Shown: positions 1 to 8,601, counted from the first letter of the stretch. The stretch: 37,778 bases of DNA from Phycisphaerales bacterium (GCA_020352215.1 CP070675.1:3831601-3869378), one strand, 5' to 3'. The notes: generated by a model from the sequence alone, not told the origin. A program made the numbers and translations.

Positions 1-665
1 GGAATTTGCCGGGCGTTAATAGGCCCGGAATAGCGGTGGTATTTCCGACTATAGACGGGCCAGTAACGGTCTGCGACGTGGGGGCAAACATAGCATGTAA
101 ACCCATTAACCTCTATCAGTATGGTGTAATGGCAAGCATGTATTCACAGCATTTGCTCGGGATTGAAGGACCTCGAGTGGGACTGATGAGTATCGGGGCC
201 GAAGATGCAAAAGGCAACGAGGTCGTCAAGCGAACACGCGAGTTGATGAAGGCCGATCCGCGGATGAATTTCGTCGGAAATATCGAAGGAAGAGATATCT
301 TCGGTGGCGTGTGCGACGTTGCGGTCTGCGAAGGTTTCGTCGGCAACGTGATTCTGAAGCTCACAGAGGGTGTCGTCGACGGCTTGTTCAGGGCCATAAA
401 GCACGAGTTGCTACAGGAGAAACCTCGGCTTGCTTTGAAGTTCAAACCGGTGATTACGAGAATCTACAGAAGGTATGACTATAACGAATATGGAGGCGCT
501 CTTTTGCTGGGCGTCAACGGTACGGCCTTAATTTGCCACGGTGCGAGCGAGAGCAGAACGATACGAAATGCGATCTTGGCCGCCAAGAGATACTACACTC
601 AAAGAATGAACGACAAGATCATGGAATGTCTGTCGGAGACTTGCGTAAGGACATCTGATGCATAA
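1..665 (+). CDS. plsX: Phosphate acyltransferase PlsX (C-terminal part, 5' truncated)
   Basis: PlsX makes acyl-phosphate from acyl-ACP, feeding the PlsY step of phospholipid synthesis; it is a peripheral membrane enzyme. About 220 C-terminal residues are present out of a usual 330 or so. Family motifs are visible: GVNRPGIAVVFPT, a DVGAN block, PRVGLMSIGAEDAKGNE, NFVGNIEGRD and CEGFVGNVILKLTEG. The frame is open to the window edge, so the true start lies upstream; the TTG at position 6 is internal. The stop overlaps the fabH start by 8 nt (ATGCATAA), which points to translational coupling. The order plsX-fabH-fabD-fabG-acpP-fabF is the classical fab operon order. The family call is firm; only the N-terminus is missing. 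Confidence 0.95.
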   Translation, partial: NLPGVNRPGIAVVFPTIDGPVTVCDVGANIACKPINLYQYGVMASMYSQHLLGIEGPRVGLMSIGAEDAKGNEVVKRTRELMKADPRMNFVGNIEGRDIFGGVCDVAVCEGFVGNVILKLTEGVVDGLFRAIKHELLQEKPRLALKFKPVITRIYRRYDYNEYGGALLLGVNGTALICHGASESRTIRNAILAAKRYYTQRMNDKIMECLSETCVRTSDA

Positions 666-1671
666 GGCTATCGGCGAGCGGATACCCCCCTACCGGGCAG
701 TCATCACAGGTAATGGTTCTTTTGTTCCAGCAAAAACGCTAACGAATGACGATGTGGCAAGAATAGTAGATACGTCCGACGAGTGGATTACGACGCGAAC
801 AGGAATTAAGGTCCGCCACATAGCGACGGACGATGAGACTACGGCATATTTAGCAACAGAAGCGGCGAAACGGGCTTTGGCGAAGGCAAGTGTTGATGCA
901 CGTGACGTTGAGCTCATTGTTGTTGCCACGATAACGCCGGAGATGGTTTTCCCATCAACGGCATCATTCGTACAGCGCAGCATTGGCGCGAAGAAAGCTT
1001 GGGTGTTTGACCTGGCGGCGGCGTGCAGCGGTTTTGTATACGGTCTGTCCATAGTACAGCAGTTCATTGAGAACGGCAGGCTCAAGAACGCCCTTGTGAT
1101 AGGTGCTGAGACACTGACCAAGATCACCAACTGGAAGGACCGGACAAGCTGCATTCTCTTTGGTGACGGGGCGGGAGCCGTTGTCCTTCAACGACATGAC
1201 GACGGACGCAGGGGTATTCTTTACAGCACGATGTCCTCGGATGGGGAGCAATGGGACGCGTTGAACTGTCAGGCACACGGGTCCCGGTATCCGGTCGGAA
1301 GAGAGCTGGACGATCCCGACAAAATCTACATGAAAATAAAAGGCAGGCAAGTCTATCAGCAGGCCGTTCGGCGGATCGTTGAGGCTGTTACGGAGTGTAT
1401 GGACCATTACGGACTGCATATCGACGATGTTGGCATGGTTATTTCGCACCAGATGAACGCAAGGATCATAGAGTCCGTGGCAAAGCGTCTGGAACTGCCC
1501 GATGAAAAGGTCTTCATAAATATCGCGGAGTATGGTAATACGTCGGCGGCATCTGTGCCAATTGCCTTTGACGAATGTGTCAGAACGGGGAAAGTGAAAC
1601 GAGGGGACATCGTTATTTTCGTGGCGTTTGGCGCGGGACTGACCTGGGGAGCCAACGTGATCGAGTATTGA
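658..1671 (+). CDS. fabH: Beta-ketoacyl-ACP synthase III (FabH)
   Basis: FabH condenses acetyl-CoA or another primer with malonyl-ACP to start fatty-acid synthesis. The 337-aa length fits the family, with about 10 extra N-terminal residues. The Cys-His-Asn triad is visible: Cys123 in AAACSGF, His264 in VISHQMNAR and Asn294 in EYGNTSAAS. The His-Asn spacing of 30 matches the family. The C-terminal glycine motif FGAGLTWG is present. The ATG at 658 overlaps the plsX stop and is the only good start before conserved sequence begins (YRAVITGNGSFVP). fabD begins 2 nt after the stop. Primer preference (acetyl or branched) cannot be read from the sequence. Confidence 0.96.
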   Translation: MHKAIGERIPPYRAVITGNGSFVPAKTLTNDDVARIVDTSDEWITTRTGIKVRHIATDDETTAYLATEAAKRALAKASVDARDVELIVVATITPEMVFPSTASFVQRSIGAKKAWVFDLAAACSGFVYGLSIVQQFIENGRLKNALVIGAETLTKITNWKDRTSCILFGDGAGAVVLQRHDDGRRGILYSTMSSDGEQWDALNCQAHGSRYPVGRELDDPDKIYMKIKGRQVYQQAVRRIVEAVTECMDHYGLHIDDVGMVISHQMNARIIESVAKRLELPDEKVFINIAEYGNTSAASVPIAFDECVRTGKVKRGDIVIFVAFGAGLTWGANVIEY

Positions 1672-1673
1672 TT

Positions 1674-2633
1674 ATGAAGACTGCATGTCTATTTCCAGGA
1701 CAAGGTGCGCAGACTGTTGGGATGGGGGCGGAACTTGCTCAGTCCTTTTCGGCGGCGGCGGAGATTTTTGAGAAGGCGAACGAGATTGTTGGATTTGACT
1801 TGCGCCGAATCTGCTTTGATGGCCCGGCGGACGAGCTCAACAGTACTACCGTCTCACAACCTGGGATTTTTGCAACATCGGCGGCCATATTGGAGGTTCT
1901 CAGAGAGGGTCTGCGTGCTGAGGCGTTTGAGGTAGATGTGACGGCAGGTCTGAGTCTGGGAGAATACACGGCACTGTACGCGGCAGGAGTGATCAGCTTT
2001 GAAGATGCCCTCGCTCTGGTGAAGAAACGTGGCGAGGCGATGCAGGCGGCTGCCGACGCGACCGAAGGCGGTATGGTCAGTATCATCGGACTTGATGAAC
2101 AGAGGGTGCGGGAACTGTGCGATCAGGCCGGCGGCGGTGAGCTTCTGGCGCCGGTGAATTTCAACTGCCCGGGACAGATTGTGCTCAGCGGCAGCAAGAC
2201 TGCATGCGAGCGAGCAGAAGAGCTCGCGCCAGTATACGGTGCTGCGAAAGCTGTGCGTTTGGCGGTGGCCGGGGCTTTTCATACTGAGATGATGGCCGGC
2301 GCCGCAAATGCCCTGGCGCAAGCACTGTCCGATACCGAGATTCTTGAACCATCGGCGCCAAGTGTCCTCGCCAATATCAGCGCCGAGTACTACGACAGCG
2401 CAACGATGATCAGAGACGGGCTGAGACAGCAATTGACCCAGCCAATTCTGTGGCAACGATGTATGGAAAGGTTGTTGGCGGATGGCATCGAGCTATTCTA
2501 TGAGATTGGGCCCGGGAGAGTACTGACGGGGTTGATGCGGAGGATCAACAGGAAGGCAAATGTCGTGAATGTCAGTGGTCCACAAGCAGTTGGAACATTG
2601 CTGGAGCAGGGATCGCTGCGAGCGCGAGGTTAA
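1674..2633 (+). CDS. fabD: Malonyl-CoA:ACP transacylase (FabD)
   Basis: FabD moves malonyl from CoA to the ACP phosphopantetheine arm, supplying the extender for FabH and FabF. The start is the ATG at 1674, 2 nt after fabH; the frame is open further upstream, but that part lies inside fabH. The 319-aa product begins MKTACLFPGQGAQ, the family N-terminus. Ser94 in GLSLGEY is the nucleophile, His203 in AGAFHTEMM is the catalytic partner, and Arg119 in KKRGEAMQ corresponds to the malonyl-binding Arg. The GPGRVLTGLM C-terminal motif is present. No clear Shine-Dalgarno precedes the start, so reinitiation after fabH is likely. About 100 nt without a visible gene separate it from fabG. Confidence 0.96.
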   Translation: MKTACLFPGQGAQTVGMGAELAQSFSAAAEIFEKANEIVGFDLRRICFDGPADELNSTTVSQPGIFATSAAILEVLREGLRAEAFEVDVTAGLSLGEYTALYAAGVISFEDALALVKKRGEAMQAAADATEGGMVSIIGLDEQRVRELCDQAGGGELLAPVNFNCPGQIVLSGSKTACERAEELAPVYGAAKAVRLAVAGAFHTEMMAGAANALAQALSDTEILEPSAPSVLANISAEYYDSATMIRDGLRQQLTQPILWQRCMERLLADGIELFYEIGPGRVLTGLMRRINRKANVVNVSGPQAVGTLLEQGSLRARG

Positions 2634-2733
2634 ACAGGGCAATGCTGTGTGAGGCTTCGCTGGGCCCATGGGCGTTGGCTCGAGGGCTGAACCCAAGTTA
2701 ATGCCATTAGCAAGATAGATGGAGATTGGATAG

Positions 2734-3471
2734 ATGTCGCAAAAAAGGTTAGCGGTTGTAACGGGGGCTGCGAGGGGTATCGGCCGGGCGATTGTGTTGG
2801 AGCTTCTGAAGCAAGAGCGTGTAGTTGCCGGGCTCGACATCGATGCTGAACAGCTTGAGGAGCTTGAGAAGGTTGTGAAGGAAAGTGGTTTTGAGGTAGT
2901 CACACGCCGCGTTGACATAACCGACACGGGCAAGTTTACCGATACACTTGAGGCTCTGGCTTCCGAGTACGATGGGATTGGGATCTTGGTGAACAATGCC
3001 GGGATCACGCGAGACAATCTGCTGATCCGAATGACCGACGAGGAGTTCGACAAGGTTCTGGAAATCAACTTGCGAGCGGCTTTTGTTGGAATGCGTGTGG
3101 TGGCCAGGTCCATGATGAGAAACAGGTTTGGCAGAATAATCAACATTAGCAGCGTTTCGGGCGTAATGGGCAATGCAGGACAGACAAACTACTCGGCCAG
3201 CAAGGCCGGGCTGATAGGCATGACCAAGACAGTGGCTCGGGAGCTGGCGAAGAAGAAGGTGACTGCAAATTGCATAGCACCAGGCTTCATTGATACGGAA
3301 ATGAGCAGAAAACTGCCCGAACCGGTCATAGAGGCGGCCAAACAGATGATACCGCTGCGGACGGTGGGCAGTGTGGAGGATGTTGCCAAGGCGGTGGCGT
3401 TCCTGGCAAGTGACGATGCGGGCTATATTACGGGCCAGGTGCTCTGCGTTGACGGGGGAATGGCGATGTAA
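2734..3471 (+). CDS. fabG: 3-oxoacyl-ACP reductase (FabG)
   Basis: FabG is the NADPH-dependent reductase of the elongation cycle, turning 3-oxoacyl-ACP into 3-hydroxyacyl-ACP. The 245-aa length is typical. Short-chain dehydrogenase features: cofactor loop TGAARGIGRAI (residues 10-20), NNAG at 87-90, and the tetrad Asn112-Ser140-Tyr153-Lys157 (YSASK). The IAPGFIDTEM segment and the C-terminal GQVLCVDGGMAM are typical of FabG rather than other SDRs. The ATG at 2734 follows a GGAG at about 9 nt. Position in the fab operon supports the specific call. Confidence 0.96.
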   Translation: MSQKRLAVVTGAARGIGRAIVLELLKQERVVAGLDIDAEQLEELEKVVKESGFEVVTRRVDITDTGKFTDTLEALASEYDGIGILVNNAGITRDNLLIRMTDEEFDKVLEINLRAAFVGMRVVARSMMRNRFGRIINISSVSGVMGNAGQTNYSASKAGLIGMTKTVARELAKKKVTANCIAPGFIDTEMSRKLPEPVIEAAKQMIPLRTVGSVEDVAKAVAFLASDDAGYITGQVLCVDGGMAM

Positions 3472-3489
3472 AAAAAATAAAAAAAGTGT

Positions 3490-3518
3490 TTGTCCGAGGG
3501 TCGTTTTGTGGGTAGTAT
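3490..3518 (+). promoter_or_regulatory. Possible internal promoter before acpP
   Basis: TTGTCC, 17-nt spacer, TAGTAT (each 4/6 to sigma70 consensus) lies in the 150-nt gap between fabG and acpP, just after an A-rich tract (3471-3485). It would give a leader of about 95 nt. acpP often needs more transcript than its neighbours, so an internal promoter is reasonable, but the match is moderate. Confidence 0.35.
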
Positions 3519-3621
3519 ACCCGCCGAACTCAGGGTGTTGTGCGCGGGCACCCCACCCGTTGAGAAAGGCAATTGTGAGTTTACAAGACATAATTCCTGT
3601 TTGATTAGGGAGGAAGAACAA

Positions 3622-3894
3622 GTGAGCGTGGATGAGGTAGATGTGCAGGCGATTCAGAACAAGGTGATTGACATAATCAGCGAGCAAATGGGCGTGGACA
3701 AGTCTGAAGTCACGCGTGAGACCTCATTTATCAACGATTTGAATGCTGACTCCCTGGATACGGTAGAGCTTGTGATGGAGTTTGAGGACGAGTTCGATAT
3801 GAGCATACCGGATGAGGAGGCCGAGAAGATCCAGACGGTTGGCGCGGCAATTGACTACATCGTCAACATTGCACAGTCGAAAAGCAAAGAATAG
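3622..3894 (+). CDS. acpP: Acyl carrier protein
   Basis: ACP carries growing acyl chains on a phosphopantetheine arm through the FabD/FabH/FabG/FabF steps. I start it at GTG 3622, preceded by AGGGAGGAAGAACA, a strong ribosome site. The frame is open upstream to 3490, but that part resembles nothing and would add 44 residues to a normally 75-90-aa protein. The 90-aa product has Ser44 in [10 protein letters not shown], the modification site, and helix III/IV sequence [18 protein letters not shown]. It is strongly acidic as expected. The gap to fabF is 14 nt. Confidence 0.95.
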   Translation: MSVDEVDVQAIQNKVIDIISEQMGVDKSEVTRETSFINDLNADSLDTVELVMEFEDEFDMSIPDEEAEKIQTVGAAIDYIVNIAQSKSKE

Positions 3895-3908
3895 CGAACA
3901 AGTTTGGG

Positions 3909-5153
3909 ATGAATGAGCGACGAGTAGTCATCACAGGCTTGGGCTGTGTCACGGCCTTAGCCGAGTCTGTTGAGGGCCTTTTCAGTGCGCTGTGCGAGGG
4001 GAGAAGCGGTATTTCCCGCATCGAGTCCTTTGATACGAGTGCGTACACGGTGCACTTTGGTGGAGAGGTAAAGGCCTTCGATGTGACCAAATACATTGAC
4101 CAGCGAGAAGGCAAGCGCATGGACCGTTTTGCGCAGTTTGCCGTGGCCGCCGCGAGTCAGGCTGTGAGTGACAGCGGACTTGACTTATCGAAGGAGGACA
4201 AATTCCGCATTGGGGTAATTGTAGCCACCGGCATCGGGGGCATCAAGGAGATAGAAGATCAACACCAGAGACTTCTTGAGAAGGGCCCGAGCAAGGTTTC
4301 ACCGTTCTGCGTGCCGAGGCTCATGTCTAACGCGGCGAGCGGCAACGTCGCGATACGCTATGGTGTGGGAGGCCCAAACTTCTGCGTATCCAGTGCATGT
4401 GCGTCCGGCAACCACGCCATCGGGGAAGCTTTCTGCAATATTGCCGGGGGACGCAGTGACATCGTGATAACTGGCGGTTCTGAGGCAGCTCTTACACGGG
4501 TAGGGCTGGCCTCGTTCTGCGCCGCGAGGTCACTGAGTACCCGAAACGACGATCCACCAGCGGCGTCGAGGCCGTTTGATAGGGACAGGGATGGATTCGT
4601 TCTTTCCGAGGGGGCGGGGATACTAATTCTGGAGGAGTATGAGCACGCTAAGAAACGTGGTGCACGCATCTACGCCGAAGTACTTGGTTACAGCGCCACT
4701 GATGACGGATATCACATTACCGCACCCCTGCCGAATGGTGACGGTGCTGCCAGGGCAATGAAGCTGGCGCTTGCCGATGCGGGTATCGGGCCCGAGAGGG
4801 TCGACTACATCAATGCCCACGGCACGGGTACCGAACTTAACGATGTCGCCGAAAGTGCAGCCATCAAAAGCGTATTCGGCAAGCAAGCGTACAAGTTGCT
4901 CGTTAGCTCAACGAAGAGCTCCATTGGGCATTTGCTTGGGGCCAGCGGTGCCGTGGAGTTGATAGTATGCGCGAAGGTGATCACTGAATCGGTTATCCCC
5001 CCCACCATCAATCTGGAGAACCAGGATGAACGCTGCGATCTCAAGATGGACTACGTGCCGCTGAAGGCCCGTGAGGCGAAGGTGAATGTGGCTCTGAGCA
5101 ATTCCTTCGGTTTCGGGGGGCACAACGCTTGCCTCATCATAGGCAAGGTCTAA
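3909..5153 (+). CDS. fabF: Beta-ketoacyl-ACP synthase II (FabF)
   Basis: FabF is the elongation condensing enzyme, joining acyl-ACP and malonyl-ACP. The 414-aa product has the Cys-His-His triad at Cys164 (SSACASGNHA), His304 (INAHGTGTELND) and His341 (SSIGHLLGASG), with Lys336 just before; the spacing matches E. coli FabF. SNSFGFGGHN near the C-terminus is the other family block. ATG 3909 overlaps no neighbour and is preceded by TTTGGG. It is the last gene of the visible fab operon; no T-rich terminator follows, only the stem-loop at 5281-5316. Confidence 0.96.
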   Translation: MNERRVVITGLGCVTALAESVEGLFSALCEGRSGISRIESFDTSAYTVHFGGEVKAFDVTKYIDQREGKRMDRFAQFAVAAASQAVSDSGLDLSKEDKFRIGVIVATGIGGIKEIEDQHQRLLEKGPSKVSPFCVPRLMSNAASGNVAIRYGVGGPNFCVSSACASGNHAIGEAFCNIAGGRSDIVITGGSEAALTRVGLASFCAARSLSTRNDDPPAASRPFDRDRDGFVLSEGAGILILEEYEHAKKRGARIYAEVLGYSATDDGYHITAPLPNGDGAARAMKLALADAGIGPERVDYINAHGTGTELNDVAESAAIKSVFGKQAYKLLVSSTKSSIGHLLGASGAVELIVCAKVITESVIPPTINLENQDERCDLKMDYVPLKAREAKVNVALSNSFGFGGHNACLIIGKV

Positions 5154-5280
5154 AAGATCAACCCGCCGTGACATAGACCGTCCGCAGCCTGCACTCCCAA
5201 GCATCTCTACTCTTCGCCCGTCTGCTGCATCTGTCTGGCAGGTCCGAGGGCTAATTGGCTTGAAGTGGCACGGACTTTCG

Positions 5281-5316
5281 GCTATCGTCTTACGATGGCG
5301 AAACTGAGACGATAGC
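5281..5316. other. Perfect 10-bp inverted repeat (stem-loop) after the fab operon
   Basis: GCTATCGTCT (5281-5290) and AGACGATAGC (5307-5316) are exact reverse complements around a 16-nt loop. The repeat sits in the 206-nt gap between fabF and the exchanger gene. No T-run follows on either strand, so it is not a standard intrinsic terminator. It could be a processing or attenuation hairpin, or an operator. Confidence 0.5.
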
Positions 5317-5359
5317 ACGGTAGCTGCGAATCGTAGTCTGTCCGCGTAAGGGATATGAG

Positions 5360-6355
5360 ATGAACTTGTGCTTGGCCTGTGTGCTTCTGGGCGCTGGAGT
5401 GGTGATACTGTGGAAGGGCGCGGACCTGCTTGTGGCCGGGGCGGTTGCACTGGCGAAACGGCTGGGTGTGAGCGCGCTGGTGGTGGGTCTGACAGTCGTT
5501 GCTATGGGTACATCGGCGCCGGAGGTGGCGGCGAGCATCGCCGCTGCCGTTCGCGGCATGGGGGACACAGCGATCGGCAATGTCTATGGCTCCAATATTG
5601 CGAATCTGGCCCTTGTGGGCGGGTTGGTGGCTCTTATTCGGCCGCTAGAGGTGAGGAAGCTGACACTGGTGCGGGAAGTGCCGGTGATGTTGGGTGTGGC
5701 GCTACTACTCTGGCCGGTTCTCGCCAACCTGAATCTGTCGCGGCCAGAAGGTCTGGCGTTGCTCGCGGTATTTGCGACGTTAGTGACGCTGATGGTCTAC
5801 GTGGAAAAGAAAAGAGTAAAGCGAGAGGCAATTGAGAACGCGAGCGAGGCCGCGCTGCAGAGCAGCGAGAACGCCGCCGGACGGAGGGGCAAAGGTGCGG
5901 GGAGGAATGTGCTGTTCATCTTGGTCGGATTGGCTGCGCTGGCTTTGGGAGCAGACTTGGCCGTGCGAGGAGCGGTGGTTGTCGGTAAGCGAGTTGGCCT
6001 AAGTGACGCCGTTATTGGCCTGACGATAATTGCGATAGGGACATCCTTGCCGGAGCTTGCGACCTGCGTTGTGGCGGCAGTTAAGGGCCACCACGATATT
6101 TCGGTGGGGAACTTGGTTGGGTCCAACATCTTCAACACACTGCTTGTGACTGGCGTAGCGGGGTCGGTTCGGCCGTTCGGCCTGGAGCAGCGGCTTGTCG
6201 GCATTGACTACTGGGTTATGATTGCGGTCAGTGTGGCATTCGGCGTTGTAGCCCTGCTCTGCAAACGTAGAATCGGCCGAACCGGCGGCATATTACTGGT
6301 CAGCGGATACGTTGCGTATATGGTCTACGTTCTTGGTTTCAGTGCGGGCGTGTAA
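5360..6355 (+). CDS. CaCA-family sodium/calcium exchanger (YrbG-like)
   Basis: This is an inner-membrane cation antiporter, probably Ca2+ (or Na+/K+) exchange. The 331 residues form two homologous halves of about five TM helices each. The two alpha-repeats that line the ion path are clear: GLTVVAMGTSAPEVAASI (residues 43-60) followed by GNVYGSNIAN, and GLTIIAIGTSLPEL followed by GNLVGSNIFN in the second half; the Glu of each PE pair is the expected ion ligand. A hydrophilic loop rich in Lys, Glu and Arg (about 148-178) joins the halves. Length matches E. coli YrbG. ATG 5360 has AAGGG about 8 nt upstream. The ion specificity is not readable by eye. Confidence 0.9.
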   Translation: MNLCLACVLLGAGVVILWKGADLLVAGAVALAKRLGVSALVVGLTVVAMGTSAPEVAASIAAAVRGMGDTAIGNVYGSNIANLALVGGLVALIRPLEVRKLTLVREVPVMLGVALLLWPVLANLNLSRPEGLALLAVFATLVTLMVYVEKKRVKREAIENASEAALQSSENAAGRRGKGAGRNVLFILVGLAALALGADLAVRGAVVVGKRVGLSDAVIGLTIIAIGTSLPELATCVVAAVKGHHDISVGNLVGSNIFNTLLVTGVAGSVRPFGLEQRLVGIDYWVMIAVSVAFGVVALLCKRRIGRTGGILLVSGYVAYMVYVLGFSAGV

Positions 6356-6463
6356 GAGACCTCAACAGAGCGTGACGCTTGAGACGGAGCTGGCTCATGC
6401 GATGGACAGGACGCGCTGCTTCCAATTGGCGGGTGCCGGGCTTTCCGATGTGCGTTTTCTTAC

Positions 6464-6586
6464 TCAATAGGCGGGAGTGGCCATATCACATTCGAGGATG
6501 GAGCAAAGTACGATCACAAACACGACAACCAGCGCCGCCAATAACAGCCTTAGATATCTGCGTTTGCGTGCCTTTTCCTCGCTCAT
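6464..6586 (-). CDS. 40-aa single-pass membrane protein
   Basis: A short open frame starts at ATG 6586 and ends at TGA 6464. The product has a basic, cytosolic-looking N-terminus (MSEEKARKRRYLR), one strongly hydrophobic helix (about residues 12-31, with LLLAALVVVFVIVL) and a short tail containing Cys28 and Cys33. GGGAG lies 9 nt upstream of the ATG, and a near-consensus promoter lies immediately upstream (6613-6640), predicting a leader of about 20 nt. Promoter, ribosome site and membrane topology together make it much more likely a gene than chance. I do not recognise the family. It lies downstream of, and on the same strand as, the 3-TM protein gene, but has its own promoter. Confidence 0.65.
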   Translation of the reverse strand: MSEEKARKRRYLRLLLAALVVVFVIVLCSILECDMATPAY

Positions 6587-6612
6587 AAGGCAAACTCCCA
6601 TATCTGCGCGCC

Positions 6613-6640
6613 ATTATAGCGATTGCCTGTTATGAGTCAA
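6613..6640 (-). promoter_or_regulatory. Near-consensus sigma70-type promoter for the 40-aa membrane protein
   Basis: On the minus strand, TTGACT (6640-6635), a 16-nt spacer and TATAAT (6618-6613): 5/6 and 6/6 to consensus. The predicted transcription start near 6606 is about 20 nt upstream of the ATG at 6586 and leaves room for the GGGAG ribosome site. Confidence 0.7.
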
Positions 6641-6674
6641 GCCGCAAGTACACAAGGCAGAAGTGCATGAACTG

Positions 6675-6980
6675 TCAGGCCAAGGCCGCGTGGAGGGCGA
6701 ATCTGGCCAAGGATGCCAAGGCCCAGGCCGCGACGACCATGAGCACCGCATCCGGCCAAATCTCAGCCGTCGTCCACCGCGAGATCAGAACTATCAGGAC
6801 AACAAATGACAGATACCAGCCGACGTAGGGTATCAACTCGAAAAGTCCTGCAATAGCAGCGGCTGCAAGAAGCCCGACGAAAGGCCCGTCTTCTTTCGTC
6901 AGTTTCATTCCAAGCCACAGGAATACGGTCCCCGCAACCACTTGGACCAAGAACGCAACGATAAGAATGACAATTCCCAT
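6675..6980 (-). CDS. Small integral membrane protein (101 aa, about 3 TM)
   Basis: The product is almost wholly hydrophobic: a first helix (residues 2-24), a short KLTKEDGP polar turn, a second stretch (33-66, probably one or two helices broken by YVGWY), and a third (75-98) ending RFALHAALA. I do not recognise the family. The ATG at 6980 has GGGAG about 12 nt upstream. It begins 31 nt after the stop of the RACo-like gene on the same strand, so the two are probably co-transcribed. An alternative frame (6763-7002) is a shadow. Confidence 0.7.
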   Translation of the reverse strand: MGIVILIVAFLVQVVAGTVFLWLGMKLTKEDGPFVGLLAAAAIAGLFELIPYVGWYLSFVVLIVLISRWTTAEIWPDAVLMVVAAWALASLARFALHAALA

Positions 6981-7011
6981 CCTTTGCTTCTCCCACTCTC
7001 ACGCTTACGCT

Positions 7012-8601
7012 CTAAAAGACCATTGAATCGGCGTAAACCATCTGAAAGTCCGGTTCGTGGGCGATCTCGACATATTCGATTTTGCGAGCCAATTCCTTGG
7101 CCTTGGCCCGGCATTTTCGACTCAGAAGTATCATTCGGGCGCCGGAGGAGGCGGCGTTGCCGACAAAGCGGATGCGCTCGGGCGGAACGTCGGGCAGTAG
7201 GCCGATTCGCAAGGCACTCTCCCGCCGGATATAAGTGCCAAAGGCGCCGGCCAGAAGAATGTGCTCTATGTCGGAGTCTTTGAGGCCGAGCCTATTCTGC
7301 AGCAATCTGATGCCGGTTCGGATCGCCCCCTTCGCAAGCTGGACCTCGCGAACGTCCTTTTGCGTAAGGGTCACTTTGGGCCGGGCCGTGTCACCGTCAT
7401 AGGCTAGGCAGAAGGCCAGCTGACCCTCCTGTTCGATGATTCTCGCGAGCATCGCCGGAGATAACTCGCCCGAGACATCATTTGGGCTCCGGAATCGCCC
7501 GGTTTCATCGATAATGCCGGAATCGAGCAGCATGGCGACGGCGTCCACCAGGCCGCTACCGCAAATCGAGCGGGCAGGCGAATTTCCTATCACGCCCAAG
7601 TCTATGTCGTCGTTAGCCAGCACGGCTTCAATTGCGCCGTCGGCCGCCCTACTGCCGTGAGCGATGCGTGCACCTTCCAAGGCCGGGCCAGCGGCACAGC
7701 TTGCTGCGTAGAGCCTGTCCTGGGTACCCAGCACAAGCTCGCCGTTTGTCCCGATATCCACGACGAGTGTCATGCCCTCGGCCGAAGCTATATCCACGGC
7801 CAGCGCCACGGCGGTGGTATCTGAACCCACGAAGCCAGCGATGTTCTCGACGGTGTGAATATTGCCGGCCGGGCTCATTTGCAGGCCAAGATGCGCGGCC
7901 GGCACATCGTGAGCATCGAGTGAATATGCACTGTATGGTGCCCGGCCGAGCTGGACGACCGGCAGATTCAGGAAGATGTGGCTCATGGTCGTATTGCCGA
8001 CTACACACATCTCACATATCTGCTCGGCCTCTATGGAGGTTCTCTCACAAAGCCTTGCGACAAGTTCATTAATACAGCCCACTACAGTCTTGTGGAGCTC
8101 AGTAAGCCTTTCGGCGGTTTGGGCGTAGGCGATTCTGCTGACGACGTCGTCGCCGAATTTTGTCTGGGGGTTAAGAGTGGCCTGTGTGGCTTCGACCTGG
8201 CCGTCTGTCATATTGATCAGCTTGGCGACTACAGTGGTCGTTCCGATGTCGACCGCAAGGCCGTATGCCGTTTTTGCCGCTATGCCCTGGCGATGTTCTT
8301 TGCAGACGGCGGCGTCGATGTCAACTTGAGTGTCGATGCCGTGCTCAAGGATTTTCTGCTCAAAGAACCTTGAGTCGGGCAGAACGGTCACGGTAAGATC
8401 ACTTTCGACCGTGTGTTGGCAGGCAAGGACCTGCTCTTGCTTGGGGTCGACGACTACAAGGCACTTGCGGCAGGTGCCTTTGCCACCGCAGAAGGTATTC
8501 AAGACAATGCCGGCCTGGTTGGTGGCGTCGAGGAGTGTACTGCCGGCGCGGATGCAAATTCGTTTGTCGTCGGGTTTGAAGGTAATGCTGAAGTGTTCCA
8601 T
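7012..8601 (-). CDS. Corrinoid-activating iron-sulfur ATPase (RACo/RamA-like, DUF4445)
   Basis: Members of this family reduce the inactive Co(II) corrinoid of methyltransferase proteins to Co(I), using a ferredoxin-type cluster and ATP. Residues 1-75 form a plant-type [2Fe-2S] domain: Cys38, Cys44, Cys47 and Cys61 fit CX5CX2CX13C. From about residue 113 an ASKHA ATPase fold begins (YGLAVDIGTTTVVAK), with a second phosphate block VVDIGTNGEL and ICGSGLVDAVAMLL. The 529-aa length is close to RamA-type proteins. No corrinoid protein or methyltransferase gene lies nearby, so the partner must be elsewhere. The ATG at 8601 has only a weak ribosome site. Family confidence is high; the exact partner is unknown. 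Confidence 0.88.
   Translation of the reverse strand: MEHFSITFKPDDKRICIRAGSTLLDATNQAGIVLNTFCGGKGTCRKCLVVVDPKQEQVLACQHTVESDLTVTVLPDSRFFEQKILEHGIDTQVDIDAAVCKEHRQGIAAKTAYGLAVDIGTTTVVAKLINMTDGQVEATQATLNPQTKFGDDVVSRIAYAQTAERLTELHKTVVGCINELVARLCERTSIEAEQICEMCVVGNTTMSHIFLNLPVVQLGRAPYSAYSLDAHDVPAAHLGLQMSPAGNIHTVENIAGFVGSDTTAVALAVDIASAEGMTLVVDIGTNGELVLGTQDRLYAASCAAGPALEGARIAHGSRAADGAIEAVLANDDIDLGVIGNSPARSICGSGLVDAVAMLLDSGIIDETGRFRSPNDVSGELSPAMLARIIEQEGQLAFCLAYDGDTARPKVTLTQKDVREVQLAKGAIRTGIRLLQNRLGLKDSDIEHILLAGAFGTYIRRESALRIGLLPDVPPERIRFVGNAASSGARMILLSRKCRAKAKELARKIEYVEIAHEPDFQMVYADSMVF

Noticed and set aside
2664..2673. GCCCATGGGC palindrome in the fabD-fabG gap
   Set aside because: Short, GC-rich and likely chance; no second copy seen.
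3490..3621. N-terminal extension of acpP
   Set aside because: 44 extra residues unlike any ACP; a strong ribosome site precedes GTG 3622.
2749..3687. 312-codon minus-strand frame
   Set aside because: Shadow of fabG, which has a complete catalytic tetrad.
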